Part shown: one piece after another, positions 16,781-24,918 of the stretch | Layout of the letters: each line of letters starts with the position of its first letter | Position numbering within the stretch: the first letter of the stretch is position 1 | Assembly: GCF_023078355.1 (NCBI RefSeq) | Contig: NZ_CP095552.1 | Coordinates: 1,550,001-1,614,000, forward strand | DNA from: Gordonia hongkongensis | Lineage (GTDB): Bacteria > Actinomycetota > Actinomycetes > Mycobacteriales > Mycobacteriaceae | Reading direction: 5' to 3' | DNA: 64,000 nucleotides | Position numbers and translations under genes: made by a program | The notes under the pieces: model-generated | Told to the model about the DNA's origin: nothing | Databases searched by the model: none | Seen by the model: the letters and a program-made list of their open reading frames with translations, nothing else

Positions 16781-16853
16781 GGGGCTATGGCGCAGTTGGT
16801 AGCGCGACTCGTTCGCATCGAGTAGGTCTGGGGTTCGATTCCCCATAGCTCCA
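16781..16853 (+). tRNA. tRNA-Ala (anticodon CGC)
   Basis: The 73-nt cloverleaf starts GGGGCTATGGCGC. The acceptor stem GGGGCTA/TAGCTCC has one G-U pair. The anticodon stem is ACTCG/CGAGT with loop TTCGCAT (anticodon CGC, reading GCG). The T-arm is TGGGG-TTCGATT-CCCCA. The encoded 3' end runs into CCACC. A strong terminator follows 6 nt later. Confidence 0.93.
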
Positions 16854-16859
16854 CCGCAC

Positions 16860-16899
16860 GAGAGGCCCCGTACACCCGAGTAGGTGTACGGGGCCTCTC
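16860..16899 (+). terminator. Terminator of tRNA-Ala
   Basis: A perfect 17-bp stem (GAGAGGCCCCGTACACC with its complement at 16883-16899, loop CGAGTA) is followed by GTTCT, directly downstream of the tRNA. Confidence 0.85.
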
Positions 16900-16947
16900 G
16901 TTCTGACGCGCTGGTCGTCGAGCCATGGCCAACAATCTGAGAGACTG

Positions 16948-17259
16948 GTGAACATGATCACCGCGATCCCGCTCGACGTCGATGCGATCGGTGCGGTGTG
17001 TGCGCGTTTCGGCGTTGCCAGGTTACGAGTCTTTGGTTCGGTACTCACCGAGAGTTTCGATCCCAGCAGCGACGTCGACTTTCTCGTGGAGTTCAGGGGG
17101 GATCGTGACAACGTCTTCCATGACTACTTCGACCTTGAGGCGGCGCTCGCACAGATCGTGGGGCGCGACGTCGACCTGGTGATGGCCAACGCGGTGAAGA
17201 ATCCGTTCGTGGCGAAGTCGATACTCGACAATGCCGAAGATGTCTATGCGGCCAGGTGA
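16948..17259 (+). CDS. Orphan MNT-type minimal nucleotidyltransferase
   Basis: The 103-residue protein (GTG 16948, or ATG 16954) has the nucleotidyltransferase core LRVFGSVLTESFDPSSDVDF (about residues 26-45) and a later GRDVDLVMANAV. This gives the GS-x(n)-DxD metal-binding pattern and the third Asp of minimal nucleotidyltransferases. Such MNT proteins usually act as antitoxins that AMPylate a HEPN RNase encoded next door. No HEPN gene follows; instead there is a decayed copy of tRNA-Ala and of this gene. It is therefore an orphan, possibly the remnant of a HEPN/MNT module that inserted at the tRNA. Confidence 0.8.
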   Translation: MNMITAIPLDVDAIGAVCARFGVARLRVFGSVLTESFDPSSDVDFLVEFRGDRDNVFHDYFDLEAALAQIVGRDVDLVMANAVKNPFVAKSILDNAEDVYAAR

Positions 17260-17288
17260 GAGCCACGCGTAGGGTCCGCACTCTCGCC

Positions 17289-17351
17289 TGCAGGCGGTAG
17301 CGCGACACGTTCGCATCGAGTAGGTCTGGGGTTCGATTCCCCATAGCTCCA
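17289..17351 (+). pseudogene. Partial duplicate of tRNA-Ala (3' two-thirds)
   Basis: From about TGCAGGCGGTAGCGCGA onward this matches tRNA-Ala 16789-16853 almost exactly (TTCGCAT loop, T-arm and TAGCTCCACC). The 5' acceptor strand and D-arm are missing, and the anticodon stem has an A-A mismatch. It cannot fold as a full tRNA. Confidence 0.85.
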
Positions 17352-17357
17352 CCGCAC

Positions 17358-17398
17358 GAGAACCCCGTACGCCCAAGCAGCAGGCGTACGGGGTTCTC
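17358..17398 (+). terminator. Second copy of the tRNA terminator
   Basis: A perfect 16-bp stem (GAGAACCCCGTACGCC, loop of 9, complement at 17383-17398) sits at the same position relative to the tRNA fragment as the first terminator. Its sequence has diverged with compensating changes that keep the stem paired, so structure has been conserved. Confidence 0.8.
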
Positions 17399-17448
17399 GT
17401 CGTCTGATGTGCTGGTGATCCAGCCACGGCCCAGAATCCGAGAGACCG

Positions 17449-17525
17449 GTCAGCTGATCTTAGCGATCCCGGTCGAACAGACCGTGGGGTGCGACGTCGA
17501 CCTGGTCACGGTTGAGAAGGCCTGA
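17449..17525 (+). pseudogene. Decayed fragment of the MNT nucleotidyltransferase gene
   Basis: GCGATCCCG followed by CAGACCGTGGGGTGCGACG matches the start and the VGRDVDLV region of the MNT gene at 16948. About 160 bp between them are lost and there is an in-frame stop where the start should be. It completes the second copy of the tRNA-terminator-MNT unit. The remaining bases to 17549 hold nothing recognisable. Confidence 0.7.
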
Positions 17526-17549
17526 CGGTCCCCACCGACAGCCGCGGCG

Positions 17550-18224
17550 GTGTTCACAGGTTTCGCGCCGGGCGTACACTTCGAGCAACTGGATCGAACA
17601 TCTGACAGACCCCTGTCGGCGTCGCCGGGGTCAGATGATCGCCCGCGGGTGATCAAGACAGGTGGCAATGGTGATGGTTGTTCCGCGCGTCATGTGTGTT
17701 CGCCCACGAGTCTCGTCAACCACCAGGCGAACACGGTGAAGCCGCTGCTCGGCCCGGTCCGAGTGCGATTCGGCGTCGATCCCGCAGCCGCGGTGGCCGG
17801 TGCGTGGTATCCGTACACACTTCAACTCGCCGACGAACTACCCGGGATGCTCACGACTGTGCGGGCGATGGTCGGTGACGTCAGCGGAATCGACGTGAAC
17901 TGGAGCAGCTTTCGCCGTCTTCCCGGCCTGGACTCGCCGGACTCGCCGGAGACGCCTCCCTTGATGACACTCACCACGCCCGCGCGGTCGGTGACCCTGT
18001 TGGTCATCCCGCCTCGGACGGTGTCCTCGCTCGCGGCGATCCTGCTGCGACAAGCGAGTGGCACTGTCGTTGCGGATGGGCGGTGTCATTCGTTGGAGTT
18101 CCGTCGCGCCGAACGAATCCTGGTGCGTGCCGGTCTGGCGGCCACCAGTTGTCGCATTGACGCTCAAACCTCCAGTGCCACTCACGAGGTCGCTTCCAGG
18201 ATTGTGCCGGGCCCTGCGGTGTAG
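17550..18224 (+). CDS. DUF5994 family protein
   Basis: The frame encodes up to 224 residues. The family-like part starts at GTG 17736 (VKPLLGPVRVRFGVDP) and runs through AGAWYPYTLQLADELPGMLT, a variable region and MTLTTPARSVTLLVIPPRT. This resembles DUF5994 (an LKP...GAWWP...LAAELP-type pattern). The first ~62 residues have no family character, so the real start may be 17736 rather than 17550. The family has no known function. The ~40 residues after the domain are also non-conserved in appearance. Confidence 0.6.
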   Translation: MFTGFAPGVHFEQLDRTSDRPLSASPGSDDRPRVIKTGGNGDGCSARHVCSPTSLVNHQANTVKPLLGPVRVRFGVDPAAAVAGAWYPYTLQLADELPGMLTTVRAMVGDVSGIDVNWSSFRRLPGLDSPDSPETPPLMTLTTPARSVTLLVIPPRTVSSLAAILLRQASGTVVADGRCHSLEFRRAERILVRAGLAATSCRIDAQTSSATHEVASRIVPGPAV

Positions 18225-18233
18225 ATTTCGCAC

Positions 18234-18677
18234 ATGACCGCCGCGATGCTGACGTTCGCCGGAACGCTGCTCGTCGCTATGATCGGCGCGGTCATCGCGC
18301 GGCTCGACGCCAACGACCGGCACCAGAAGCTGTCGCAGAAGGTCGACATCCTGGCGAAGCTGCCGCACGACTCGGCGGCACATGCGCGGATGAGCGGAAT
18401 CGTCCTCGACGCCATCGACGAACTCGCGGAGTACGAACACCGGCGGCGGAGCGCGGTCTTCCAGCGTCGGGCACTCACCATGGCGTTGCTGGCCTGGCTC
18501 GTGGTGGTCGGCCTGCGCATCGCGGCCGAGCAATTCGACGTCGGACACGACGAGCAGATCATGCACTACGTCGCGGTCACGCTTCTCGTACTGGGATTCG
18601 TGCTCGTTTTCGCCTCGGTGGTGGCCACCATCCGCGACATCCGGCACCGTCACGACGAGGAACCTGCGTCCGACTGA
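18234..18677 (+). CDS. Small membrane protein, unknown function
   Basis: The protein has 147 residues with three predicted TM helices: near residues 4-22 (MLTFAGTLLVAMIGAVIARL), about 80-98 (RALTMALLAWLVVVGLRIAA) and about 112-133 (MHYVAVTLLVLGFVLVFASV). A charged cytoplasmic helix lies between the first and second (DRHQKLSQKVDILAKL...DELAEYEHRRRSA). It starts 9 nt after the DUF5994 stop. No family is recognised. Confidence 0.65.
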   Translation: MTAAMLTFAGTLLVAMIGAVIARLDANDRHQKLSQKVDILAKLPHDSAAHARMSGIVLDAIDELAEYEHRRRSAVFQRRALTMALLAWLVVVGLRIAAEQFDVGHDEQIMHYVAVTLLVLGFVLVFASVVATIRDIRHRHDEEPASD

Positions 18678-18786
18678 CGACGTTCCGCTCCCGGAAGGCG
18701 AGGTCTGTCGCGCTGGGATCCGCCATTTCACAGTGGGTCCTGTGAAACCCACGTCGTGCCGTGAGACGGTTTGTTAGTTTCCGTCC

Positions 18787-19731
18787 ATGAGATCGCCGAG
18801 GATCGTGTGGGGCCTGGTCGTCGCCGTGATCGGGGTGCTGGTCGTGACCGTGGCACCGGCGCGCGCCGACCCGCTGCCCGTCACCTACAACTTCCTGGCC
18901 GGGATACCGAACGAGCTCGCGAAACCCGGGGGCTCGCTGCCCGGGTCGAACGACTGGAACTGCAAGCCGTCGGCGCGCCATCCCAACCCGGTCATCCTCG
19001 TGCACGGGACCGGCGGATCGCAGCAGACCAACTGGGGCACCTACGTCCCCCTGCTGAAGAACGAGGGGTACTGCGTGTTCGCGCTGACCTATGGCGCGGT
19101 GAAGGGAACCCCGTGGCCGATCAGCGCGATCGGCGGCATGGGTGAGATGTCCGCCAGCGCCGCCCAGTTCGGTGCATTCGTGGACAGGGTCCGCCGGACG
19201 ACCGGCGCGTCCAAGGTCGACATCGTGGGCCACTCCCAGGGGACGGTGGTGCCCGCGTACTACGCGAAGTACCTCGGCGGACGGGACGCCATCGACAACT
19301 ATGTGTCGCTGGCGCCGGCGTGGCGGGGCTCCGGGGTCGGCGGGAACGACGTGATCATGCCGATCGTCCGGTCTCTCGGGTTGCGGCCCGAGCAGGTGCC
19401 GTTCTGTCAGGCCTGCGCCCAGCTCGATCCCGGCGCGGCGGTGCTGCGCAAGATCGCCGCCGGGGGCTACTACCTGCCGTCGATCCGGTACACCAACATC
19501 GCCACCCGCTACGACGAGCTCGTGGTGCCGTACACGCTGGGATTGCCACCGGGCGGATCAAACGTGCGCAACATCGTTGTGCAGGACGGGTGTTCGGTCG
19601 ACTACACCGAGCATGCCGGGATCGCCGGGTCGCGTCGCGCGGCGTTCTTCGTGCTCAACGCGCTCGACCCGGCGAATCCACGACCGGTTCCGTGCGATCG
19701 CGCCGCACCCATCACCGGGAGCCCGTTCTGA
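18787..19731 (+). CDS. Secreted alpha/beta-hydrolase lipase
   Basis: The 314-residue precursor has a signal peptide (about residues 1-28, ending PARA-D). The mature part has an alpha/beta-hydrolase fold of the lipase class 2 type: HGTGGS oxyanion region (NPVILVHGTGGSQQTNWGTY, about 76-95) and nucleophile elbow VDIVGHSQGTVVPAYYAKYL with Ser in GHSQG (about 150). Four Cys in the mature part may form disulfides. It probably hydrolyses lipid esters outside the cell. It sits 2 nt before the secreted GH1 gene and is likely co-transcribed with it. Confidence 0.85.
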   Translation: MRSPRIVWGLVVAVIGVLVVTVAPARADPLPVTYNFLAGIPNELAKPGGSLPGSNDWNCKPSARHPNPVILVHGTGGSQQTNWGTYVPLLKNEGYCVFALTYGAVKGTPWPISAIGGMGEMSASAAQFGAFVDRVRRTTGASKVDIVGHSQGTVVPAYYAKYLGGRDAIDNYVSLAPAWRGSGVGGNDVIMPIVRSLGLRPEQVPFCQACAQLDPGAAVLRKIAAGGYYLPSIRYTNIATRYDELVVPYTLGLPPGGSNVRNIVVQDGCSVDYTEHAGIAGSRRAAFFVLNALDPANPRPVPCDRAAPITGSPF

Positions 19732-19733
19732 AC

Positions 19734-21074
19734 GTGAGCAGGCGACGTCTCGGTGGTGGCCGTCGGCGGGTGCGGGCCGGCGTCGTGGCCATGTCGTGCG
19801 CCGCGATGCTGCTCGCGATCTGCGGTCTCGGCGGTGTCGGAACCGCCTCGGCATCCGTTCCGCCGCTCGGCCCCGCCTTCGAATTCGGTGTCGCCCAGTC
19901 CGGTTTCCAGTCCGAGGGGTACAACCGTGACTCCAACTGGGTCCGTTACGGAAACCAGGGCCGGGTCGCCCACCGTGTCGGCAACGCCGTCGACTTCTAC
20001 CATCGCTACGCCGAGGACATCGCCCGCGCGAAGAGTCTGGGCGTGGGCATCTATCGGACCTCGGTCGAGTGGTCGCGGGTGGAACCGTCGCGCGGCCGGG
20101 ATGATCCGGCGGGGTGGGCGTTCTACGATCGGGTGATCCGCTCGGTCGTCGACGCCGGGATGCGACCCATGATCACCCTCAACCACTGGGTGCACCCGGG
20201 CTGGGCGGTCGACCTCGGCGGTTGGAACCGTCCGCAGATGTCCGCGGACCTCGTGCGTTTCGCCGAGCGGGTGGTCGACCGGTACTCCTGGGCCGACCCG
20301 CTGTGGATCACCTTCAACGAACCCACCGAATACGTTCGGCGCGAACTGATGTACGGGGGAGTGGCACCGCAGAACGTGGGTCTCATGGCCGACGGGATCG
20401 CCGCGCACCGGGCGGTCCACCGACACATCCACCGCGTGCAGCCGGGCGCCCAGGTGTCGTCGAACATGGCGTACTACCCGATCGCCGGCCTGCAGACATG
20501 GCTGGAATCGGTCTTCCCGCAGCGAATGCGCGACACGCTCGACTTCGTGGGCGTCGACCACTACTACTCGTTCTCGGTCACCGACGCCTCCGTCGCCAAC
20601 GGTGCCTCCGGTGAGTTCTGGAAGAGCTCGCAGGCACCGGAGAGCATCCACTACGTGCTACGTCATGTCGCGCAACAGTTCCCGGGTAAGCAGATCCGGG
20701 TGATCGAGAACGGACTGGCCACCGACCCGCAGGGCCGGCGGCCCGACGGTTACCGCCGGGCCGATCACCTTCGCGACACCGTCTACTGGTTGCAGCGCGC
20801 CCGACAGGACGGCATCGACGTGGCGTCCTACAACTACTGGAGTCTCACCGACAACTACGAATGGGGCGACTTCGATTCGCGCTTCGGCCTGTACACCGTC
20901 GATGCGGAGCGTGACCCGACTCTGACCCGTCACCCGACCGATGCAGTCGCCGCCTACCGTGAGATCACTCGCGACAACGGCGTTCGCCCGGGGTACCGCC
21001 CGACGCGGATGCCGGTGACGTGTTCGCTCGTGGCGGTGCCGGACAGTTGCGCGAATCCGGCTGTCGTGCGGTGA
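19734..21074 (+). CDS. Secreted family 1 glycoside hydrolase (beta-glucosidase-like)
   Basis: GTG 19734 gives 446 residues with a twin-Arg-containing signal sequence (VSRRRLGGGRRRVRAGVVAM..., cleavage near TASA-S, about residue 41). The GH1 (beta/alpha)8 barrel follows: EFGVAQSGFQSEGYN, a YRTSVEWSRVEP strand, the acid/base Glu in WITFNEPTE (about residue 200) and the nucleophile Glu in RVIENGLAT (about 325). The NYWSLTDNYEWGDFDSRFGL segment of the aglycone site is intact. Retaining hydrolysis of a beta-glycoside outside the membrane is expected. Most GH1 enzymes are cytoplasmic, so the export signal is notable. Confidence 0.88.
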   Translation: MSRRRLGGGRRRVRAGVVAMSCAAMLLAICGLGGVGTASASVPPLGPAFEFGVAQSGFQSEGYNRDSNWVRYGNQGRVAHRVGNAVDFYHRYAEDIARAKSLGVGIYRTSVEWSRVEPSRGRDDPAGWAFYDRVIRSVVDAGMRPMITLNHWVHPGWAVDLGGWNRPQMSADLVRFAERVVDRYSWADPLWITFNEPTEYVRRELMYGGVAPQNVGLMADGIAAHRAVHRHIHRVQPGAQVSSNMAYYPIAGLQTWLESVFPQRMRDTLDFVGVDHYYSFSVTDASVANGASGEFWKSSQAPESIHYVLRHVAQQFPGKQIRVIENGLATDPQGRRPDGYRRADHLRDTVYWLQRARQDGIDVASYNYWSLTDNYEWGDFDSRFGLYTVDAERDPTLTRHPTDAVAAYREITRDNGVRPGYRPTRMPVTCSLVAVPDSCANPAVVR

Positions 21075-21089
21075 CTTTCTCGCCGTCAC

Positions 21090-21413
21090 TCACGCGACGC
21101 CGAGGGCCCGCAGGCCGGCGGCGGTGGCCGCGGCGAGGATGACCACGACCGCGAGGGGTGCCCTCAACAGCGCCGCGATCACCCCGACCGTCACGCCGGC
21201 GGGCCGCGCCCAGCCGGCGAAGTCGTGGTCGATGAAGAACGCGCCGGTCAGCGCGACGGCGACGAGCAGGACAACGGTCGCCCGATCCATCAGCTTCTCG
21301 ACCCCGTCCGAGACCGAGATGCGGTTTCGCAGAACGGGTCCGGCGGCGCGCATCGCATAGGTGCCGAGCGCGAGAACCGTGATGCCGACGGCGAGGGAGA
21401 TGCCGGTGCTCAT
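21090..21413 (-). CDS. azlD: AzlD-type branched-chain amino acid exporter subunit
   Basis: The 107-residue protein has four hydrophobic helices and the AzlD pattern LALGTYAMRAAGPVLRNRIS followed by VVLLVAVALTGAFF. AzlD is the small partner of AzlC (compare BrnE/BrnF of Corynebacterium) in export of branched-chain amino acids and related compounds. Its ATG overlaps the azlC stop (ATGA at 21410-21413), which implies translational coupling. Confidence 0.88.
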   Translation of the reverse strand: MSTGISLAVGITVLALGTYAMRAAGPVLRNRISVSDGVEKLMDRATVVLLVAVALTGAFFIDHDFAGWARPAGVTVGVIAALLRAPLAVVVILAAATAAGLRALGVA

Positions 21414-22192
21414 CGACAGCCCGGAGCGCTGTTGTGCTGGAGCGCCTCTCGCGACGATGCGGTCTCGTTCACGGTGTCCGTCCTCGTGCCGGGTAGGGCC
21501 GGTGCGCTCGGTGGGGTCCGCCGAAGCCGGCGGAGTGACTCCACGGCGGCGAAGCCCACAAGCGCTCCCATGATGGGCAACCCGGCCGGTAGGAACGGCG
21601 TCGAGGCCACGGCCACCGCCGCGCCGACGGTCACGGCCGCCCAGGTGGCGCCGTCGCGCAGGGCCGGGATGGCCAGCGCGGCGAGCAGAGCGGGGAAGGC
21701 AGCGTCCAGCCCGAGGCTCGCGGGATCGGCGACCACACCGCCGAGCGTGGCACCCAGTGCTGCGCCGACGGGCCACGAGACCAGAACGCCGAGTCCGCAC
21801 AACAGGAAAGCGGCCCGTGCCCGACGCGGGTCGGATTCGGCGGTCGCCAACGCAGCCGTCTCGTCGTTGATGAGGTGGGCGCCGAGGACGATCTCGGGGG
21901 TGCCGCGCAGGTGCTTCCCGACGGCGAGGCCGTACCCGAAGTTGCGGGTGTTGACCAACAGGCCCGCCAGCGCGGCGAGGATCGGCGCCCCGCCGGCGGC
22001 CAGGATGCCGACGAAGACGAACTCCGACGATCCGGCGAGGACGACCGTGGCGATCACAACGATCTGCCAGAGGGCGAGACCCGCGCCGTGCGCGGCCACC
22101 CCGTACGACGTCCCGATGACGAGAACGGACAGGGACATCACCACGACGGCGCGCAGGGTCGCCGTGTCGAGTGTTCTCCAAGCCGAACGCAT
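21410..22192 (-). CDS. azlC: AzlC-type branched-chain amino acid exporter subunit
   Basis: The protein has 260 residues from ATG 22192 (MRSAWRTLD); the frame is open further upstream without support. About seven TM helices carry the AzlC features SYGVAAHGAGLALWQIVVIA, VLAGSSEFVFVGIL and LVNTRNFGYGLAV, followed by HLINDETAALA. It forms the large subunit of the two-component exporter with AzlD. It is transcribed divergently from an XRE-cupin regulator, which probably controls it. A short palindrome lies just upstream of the start. Confidence 0.9.
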   Translation of the reverse strand: MRSAWRTLDTATLRAVVVMSLSVLVIGTSYGVAAHGAGLALWQIVVIATVVLAGSSEFVFVGILAAGGAPILAALAGLLVNTRNFGYGLAVGKHLRGTPEIVLGAHLINDETAALATAESDPRRARAAFLLCGLGVLVSWPVGAALGATLGGVVADPASLGLDAAFPALLAALAIPALRDGATWAAVTVGAAVAVASTPFLPAGLPIMGALVGFAAVESLRRLRRTPPSAPALPGTRTDTVNETASSREALQHNSAPGCR

Positions 22193-22193
22193 G

Positions 22194-22204
22194 ACTATCA
22201 TAGT
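22194..22204. promoter_or_regulatory. Palindrome ACTATCATAGT at the azlC start
   Basis: ACTAT-C-ATAGT is a perfect 11-bp palindrome 2 bp upstream of the azlC ATG. It covers a -10-like TATGAT on the minus strand, and the divergent regulator starts 46 bp away. It is a plausible operator for that regulator. Confidence 0.4.
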
Positions 22205-22249
22205 GAACAAGAGAAGTGTGTTCGTCAAGATGGACGATCGGACGGTTTG

Positions 22250-22813
22250 ATGAACGATGCTCGGTCGGTGAACCCCAAAGAGCTGGTCGCCGCGTCGTTG
22301 AAGAGGGAACGCACACGAGCGGGTCTGTCGCTGACCGAGCTCGCGCGTCGTGCCGGGATCGGGAAGTCGACACTGTCCCAGCTCGAATCGGGGGAGGGGA
22401 ATCCCAGTGTCGAGACGCTGTGGGCGCTCTCCACGGCGCTCGGTGTGCAGTTCTCGGCGTTGCTGGACTCACCCATACCGACCGTCGAGGTCATCCGGTT
22501 CGGTGAGGGGCCGGTGATCCCCGCCGCGGACGCCGACTACTCGGCAACCCTGTTGTCCACCGCGTCGCCGGGGTCGCGGCGCGACATGTATGTCATCCGC
22601 GCCGAACCGGGCAAGCCCAGGGTGTCGGCACCACATGCGCGCGGGATCATCGAGCACGTCGTGATCAGTTGCGGCCGAGCACGTCTCGGTCCCACCGATG
22701 CCACCGAGGTGCTGTCGGCCGGTGACTACATCTCGTACCCCGGCGATGTCGAGCACGTCTTCGACGCACTCGAGCCCGGCACTGTCGCCGTGATGCTCAG
22801 CGAGGCGTTCTGA
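22250..22813 (+). CDS. XRE-family regulator with C-terminal cupin domain
   Basis: The protein has 187 residues from ATG 22250. The N-terminal helix-turn-helix (about residues 10-65: LTELARRAGIGKSTLSQLES) is of the XRE/SutR type. The C-terminal ~110 residues form a cupin barrel (HARGIIEHVVISCGRARLGP, LSAGDYISYPGDVEHVFDAL), likely the ligand-binding module. Regulators of this kind often sit divergently from AzlCD exporters, and control of azlCD is inferred from position. A GGTTG/CAACC hairpin (22814-22830) follows the stop. Confidence 0.87.
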   Translation: MNDARSVNPKELVAASLKRERTRAGLSLTELARRAGIGKSTLSQLESGEGNPSVETLWALSTALGVQFSALLDSPIPTVEVIRFGEGPVIPAADADYSATLLSTASPGSRRDMYVIRAEPGKPRVSAPHARGIIEHVVISCGRARLGPTDATEVLSAGDYISYPGDVEHVFDALEPGTVAVMLSEAF

Positions 22814-23224
22814 GGTTGCGGGACACAACCTTTCAAGTTCGTGCAGGCCTGGGAAGCGCCGGTGAAAACCGCCCTCGGGCGGCGCAGCGTCGACCGCATG
22901 CCCTCGTGAGCACCGTCCTGGGCGGTCTTCGGTCGGATTTTCGACGACCCTGCCGGTGTGGGCGAAACGCGACGTGCATCACAGCGATTCGCGGTATCGA
23001 TCACCGACGCGTACTGTTGCCAGAAGTGATGCGCCCGTACAGGCCGCGTCTAGCGTCGTAGAACGCCTCTCTCGCAGGTCCGGACATCCGACACCGGTCG
23101 GCCACCTGCCATTGACTTCATACGGCGAACGAGCTCGCGCACCCGCGTGTTCGCCACCGGCACCGCCCTAGCACGTCAGTCGTGCTGTTCGCGTGCCAAG
23201 CACAGGAAGAAACCTGCACACCAC
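22814..23224 (+). other. 411-bp intergenic region before the DEAD-box helicase
   Basis: It holds a weak terminator-like hairpin at 22814-22830 (GGTTG-N7-CAACC, then TTTC) after the regulator gene. The rest probably contains the helicase promoter and a long 5' leader, which is common for cold-responsive helicases. I see no conserved riboswitch, tRNA or further gene in it. Confidence 0.4.
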
Positions 23225-24850
23225 ATGACTGCTGTCCTCGAAAACCCGGCCACCTCCACCGATGCTGCTGCGTCGGCGCCTGGTGTGTCGTTCGAATCCC
23301 TCGGTGTCCCAACCGAACTCGTCAAGGTTCTCGCCTCTCAGGGCAAGACCGACGCCTTCCCGATCCAGAAGGACACCCTCCCCGACACCCTCGACGGCAA
23401 GGACGTCCTGGGCCGCGGCAAGACCGGCTCGGGCAAGACCCTCGCCTTCTCCATCCCGCTCGTCGCCGGCCTGGCCGAGATGCAGGTCAAGCGCTACGTG
23501 GGGGCACCCACGGGGCTGATCCTGGCGCCGACCCGCGAACTCGCGACCCAGATCGCCGCGGTCGTCGAGCCGCTCGCCGCCTCCGTGGGACTCACCGTCA
23601 CCACCGTGTTCGGCGGCGTCAAGCAGACCCGCCAGGAGCAGGCGTTCCGGCGCGGTGTCGACATCGTCGTCGCGTGCCCCGGACGTCTCGAGGACCTGAT
23701 GCGTCAGGGCATCGTCCGGCTCGACGAGGTCGAGATCACCGTGATCGACGAGGCCGACCACATGGCCGACCTCGGCTTCCTGCCCGTCGTGACCAAGATC
23801 CTCGCCGCGACCCCCGCCGACGGTCAGCGGATGCTGTTCTCGGCGACGCTGGACAACGGCGTCGACAAGCTCGCCAAGCGGTTCCTCGACAACCCGGTGC
23901 TCCACTCGGTGGATTCGGCGGAGTCGCCGGTGGCCGCGATGACCCACCACGTCTTCGAGGTCTCCTCGGCAGACAAGCAGGATCTCGTCGCCGAGCTCGC
24001 CTCCGGCACCGGTCGACGCATACTGTTCATGCGCACCAAGCACCAGGCCAAGAAGCTCGCCAAGAAGCTGACCGAGGCCGGGATCCCGGCCGTCGACCTG
24101 CACGGCAATCTCAGCCAGGCGCAGCGCGACCGCAACCTGGCCGCATTCGGCGAGGGTGACGTCCGCGTCCTCGTCGCCACCGACGTCGCCGCCCGTGGCG
24201 TGCACGTCGACGGCATCGAACTCGTCGTGCATGTCGATCCGCCGGCCGAGCACAAGGCGTACCTGCACCGCTCGGGCCGCACCGCCCGTGCCGGGTCGGC
24301 CGGCGACGTCGTGACCGTCTGCCTGCACGAGCAGCGTCGTGAGGTCGCACAGCTACTGCGCAAGGCCAAGATCAAGGTGACACCCATCGCTGTCGACGCA
24401 TCGTCGGCAGCCGTCGACGAACTCGTCGGCGAGCGCGCCCCCCGCGTGTCCGCGGCGGCACGCGCTGCTGCCGAAGCCGCTCGTGGCGGCGGTGCACAGG
24501 GTCGGTCCCAGGGCGGTCGTGCCCAGGGCGGTCGTTCGCAAGGGAGTCGACGCGGCGGTCGTGGTCGAGGCCAGGGCGGCAACGGCGGCGCTCGTGGCGA
24601 GAGCCGGAGCGCCGGAACCGGCGGCGGCCGGAACGCCACCGGCGGTGACTCGCGCGGTACTCGCGGCGAGGGCCGCGGCCGTCCGGCTCGGAGCGACTCG
24701 CGCGCCGGCGGTTCGCGATCGTCGGACGCACGCACCGGAGGCCAGGGACGCGGCGCCGGGCAGTCGCGCGGCGGCGACCAGCAGCGGGCGGGCGCCCGCG
24801 GGCAGGGACGCCGGGCGAGCCGTCCGGCGGGTTCGCCGACCGGTCGCTGA
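23225..24850 (+). CDS. DEAD-box RNA helicase with RGG-rich tail
   Basis: This is an ATP-dependent RNA helicase of the RhlE/CsdA type (541 residues from ATG 23225). Ordered motifs are: Q-motif region (FPIQKDTLP), Walker A GRGKTGSGKTLAF (about residues 65-77), PTRELATQ, VACPGR, VIDEADHM (about 176-183), FSATLD, then domain 2 with FMRTKHQAKKL, VATDVAARGVHVDG and YLHRSGRTARAG. After residue ~400 the tail is rich in Gly, Arg, Ser and Gln with many RGG-like units, suited to RNA binding. Likely roles are ribosome assembly and mRNA turnover, especially in the cold. A repeat cluster separates it from the convergent next gene. Confidence 0.92.
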   Translation: MTAVLENPATSTDAAASAPGVSFESLGVPTELVKVLASQGKTDAFPIQKDTLPDTLDGKDVLGRGKTGSGKTLAFSIPLVAGLAEMQVKRYVGAPTGLILAPTRELATQIAAVVEPLAASVGLTVTTVFGGVKQTRQEQAFRRGVDIVVACPGRLEDLMRQGIVRLDEVEITVIDEADHMADLGFLPVVTKILAATPADGQRMLFSATLDNGVDKLAKRFLDNPVLHSVDSAESPVAAMTHHVFEVSSADKQDLVAELASGTGRRILFMRTKHQAKKLAKKLTEAGIPAVDLHGNLSQAQRDRNLAAFGEGDVRVLVATDVAARGVHVDGIELVVHVDPPAEHKAYLHRSGRTARAGSAGDVVTVCLHEQRREVAQLLRKAKIKVTPIAVDASSAAVDELVGERAPRVSAAARAAAEAARGGGAQGRSQGGRAQGGRSQGSRRGGRGRGQGGNGGARGESRSAGTGGGRNATGGDSRGTRGEGRGRPARSDSRAGGSRSSDARTGGQGRGAGQSRGGDQQRAGARGQGRRASRPAGSPTGR

Positions 24851-24918
24851 CCGAGGCTCAGACGCGAAACAACTGAAGAACGATGTCGAGCCTCGAGGGG
24901 CCGGTGACCACGGTTGCC

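Noticed and set aside
17289..17351. Second functional tRNA-Ala
   Set aside because: The 5' acceptor strand and D-arm are absent and the anticodon stem carries a mismatch.
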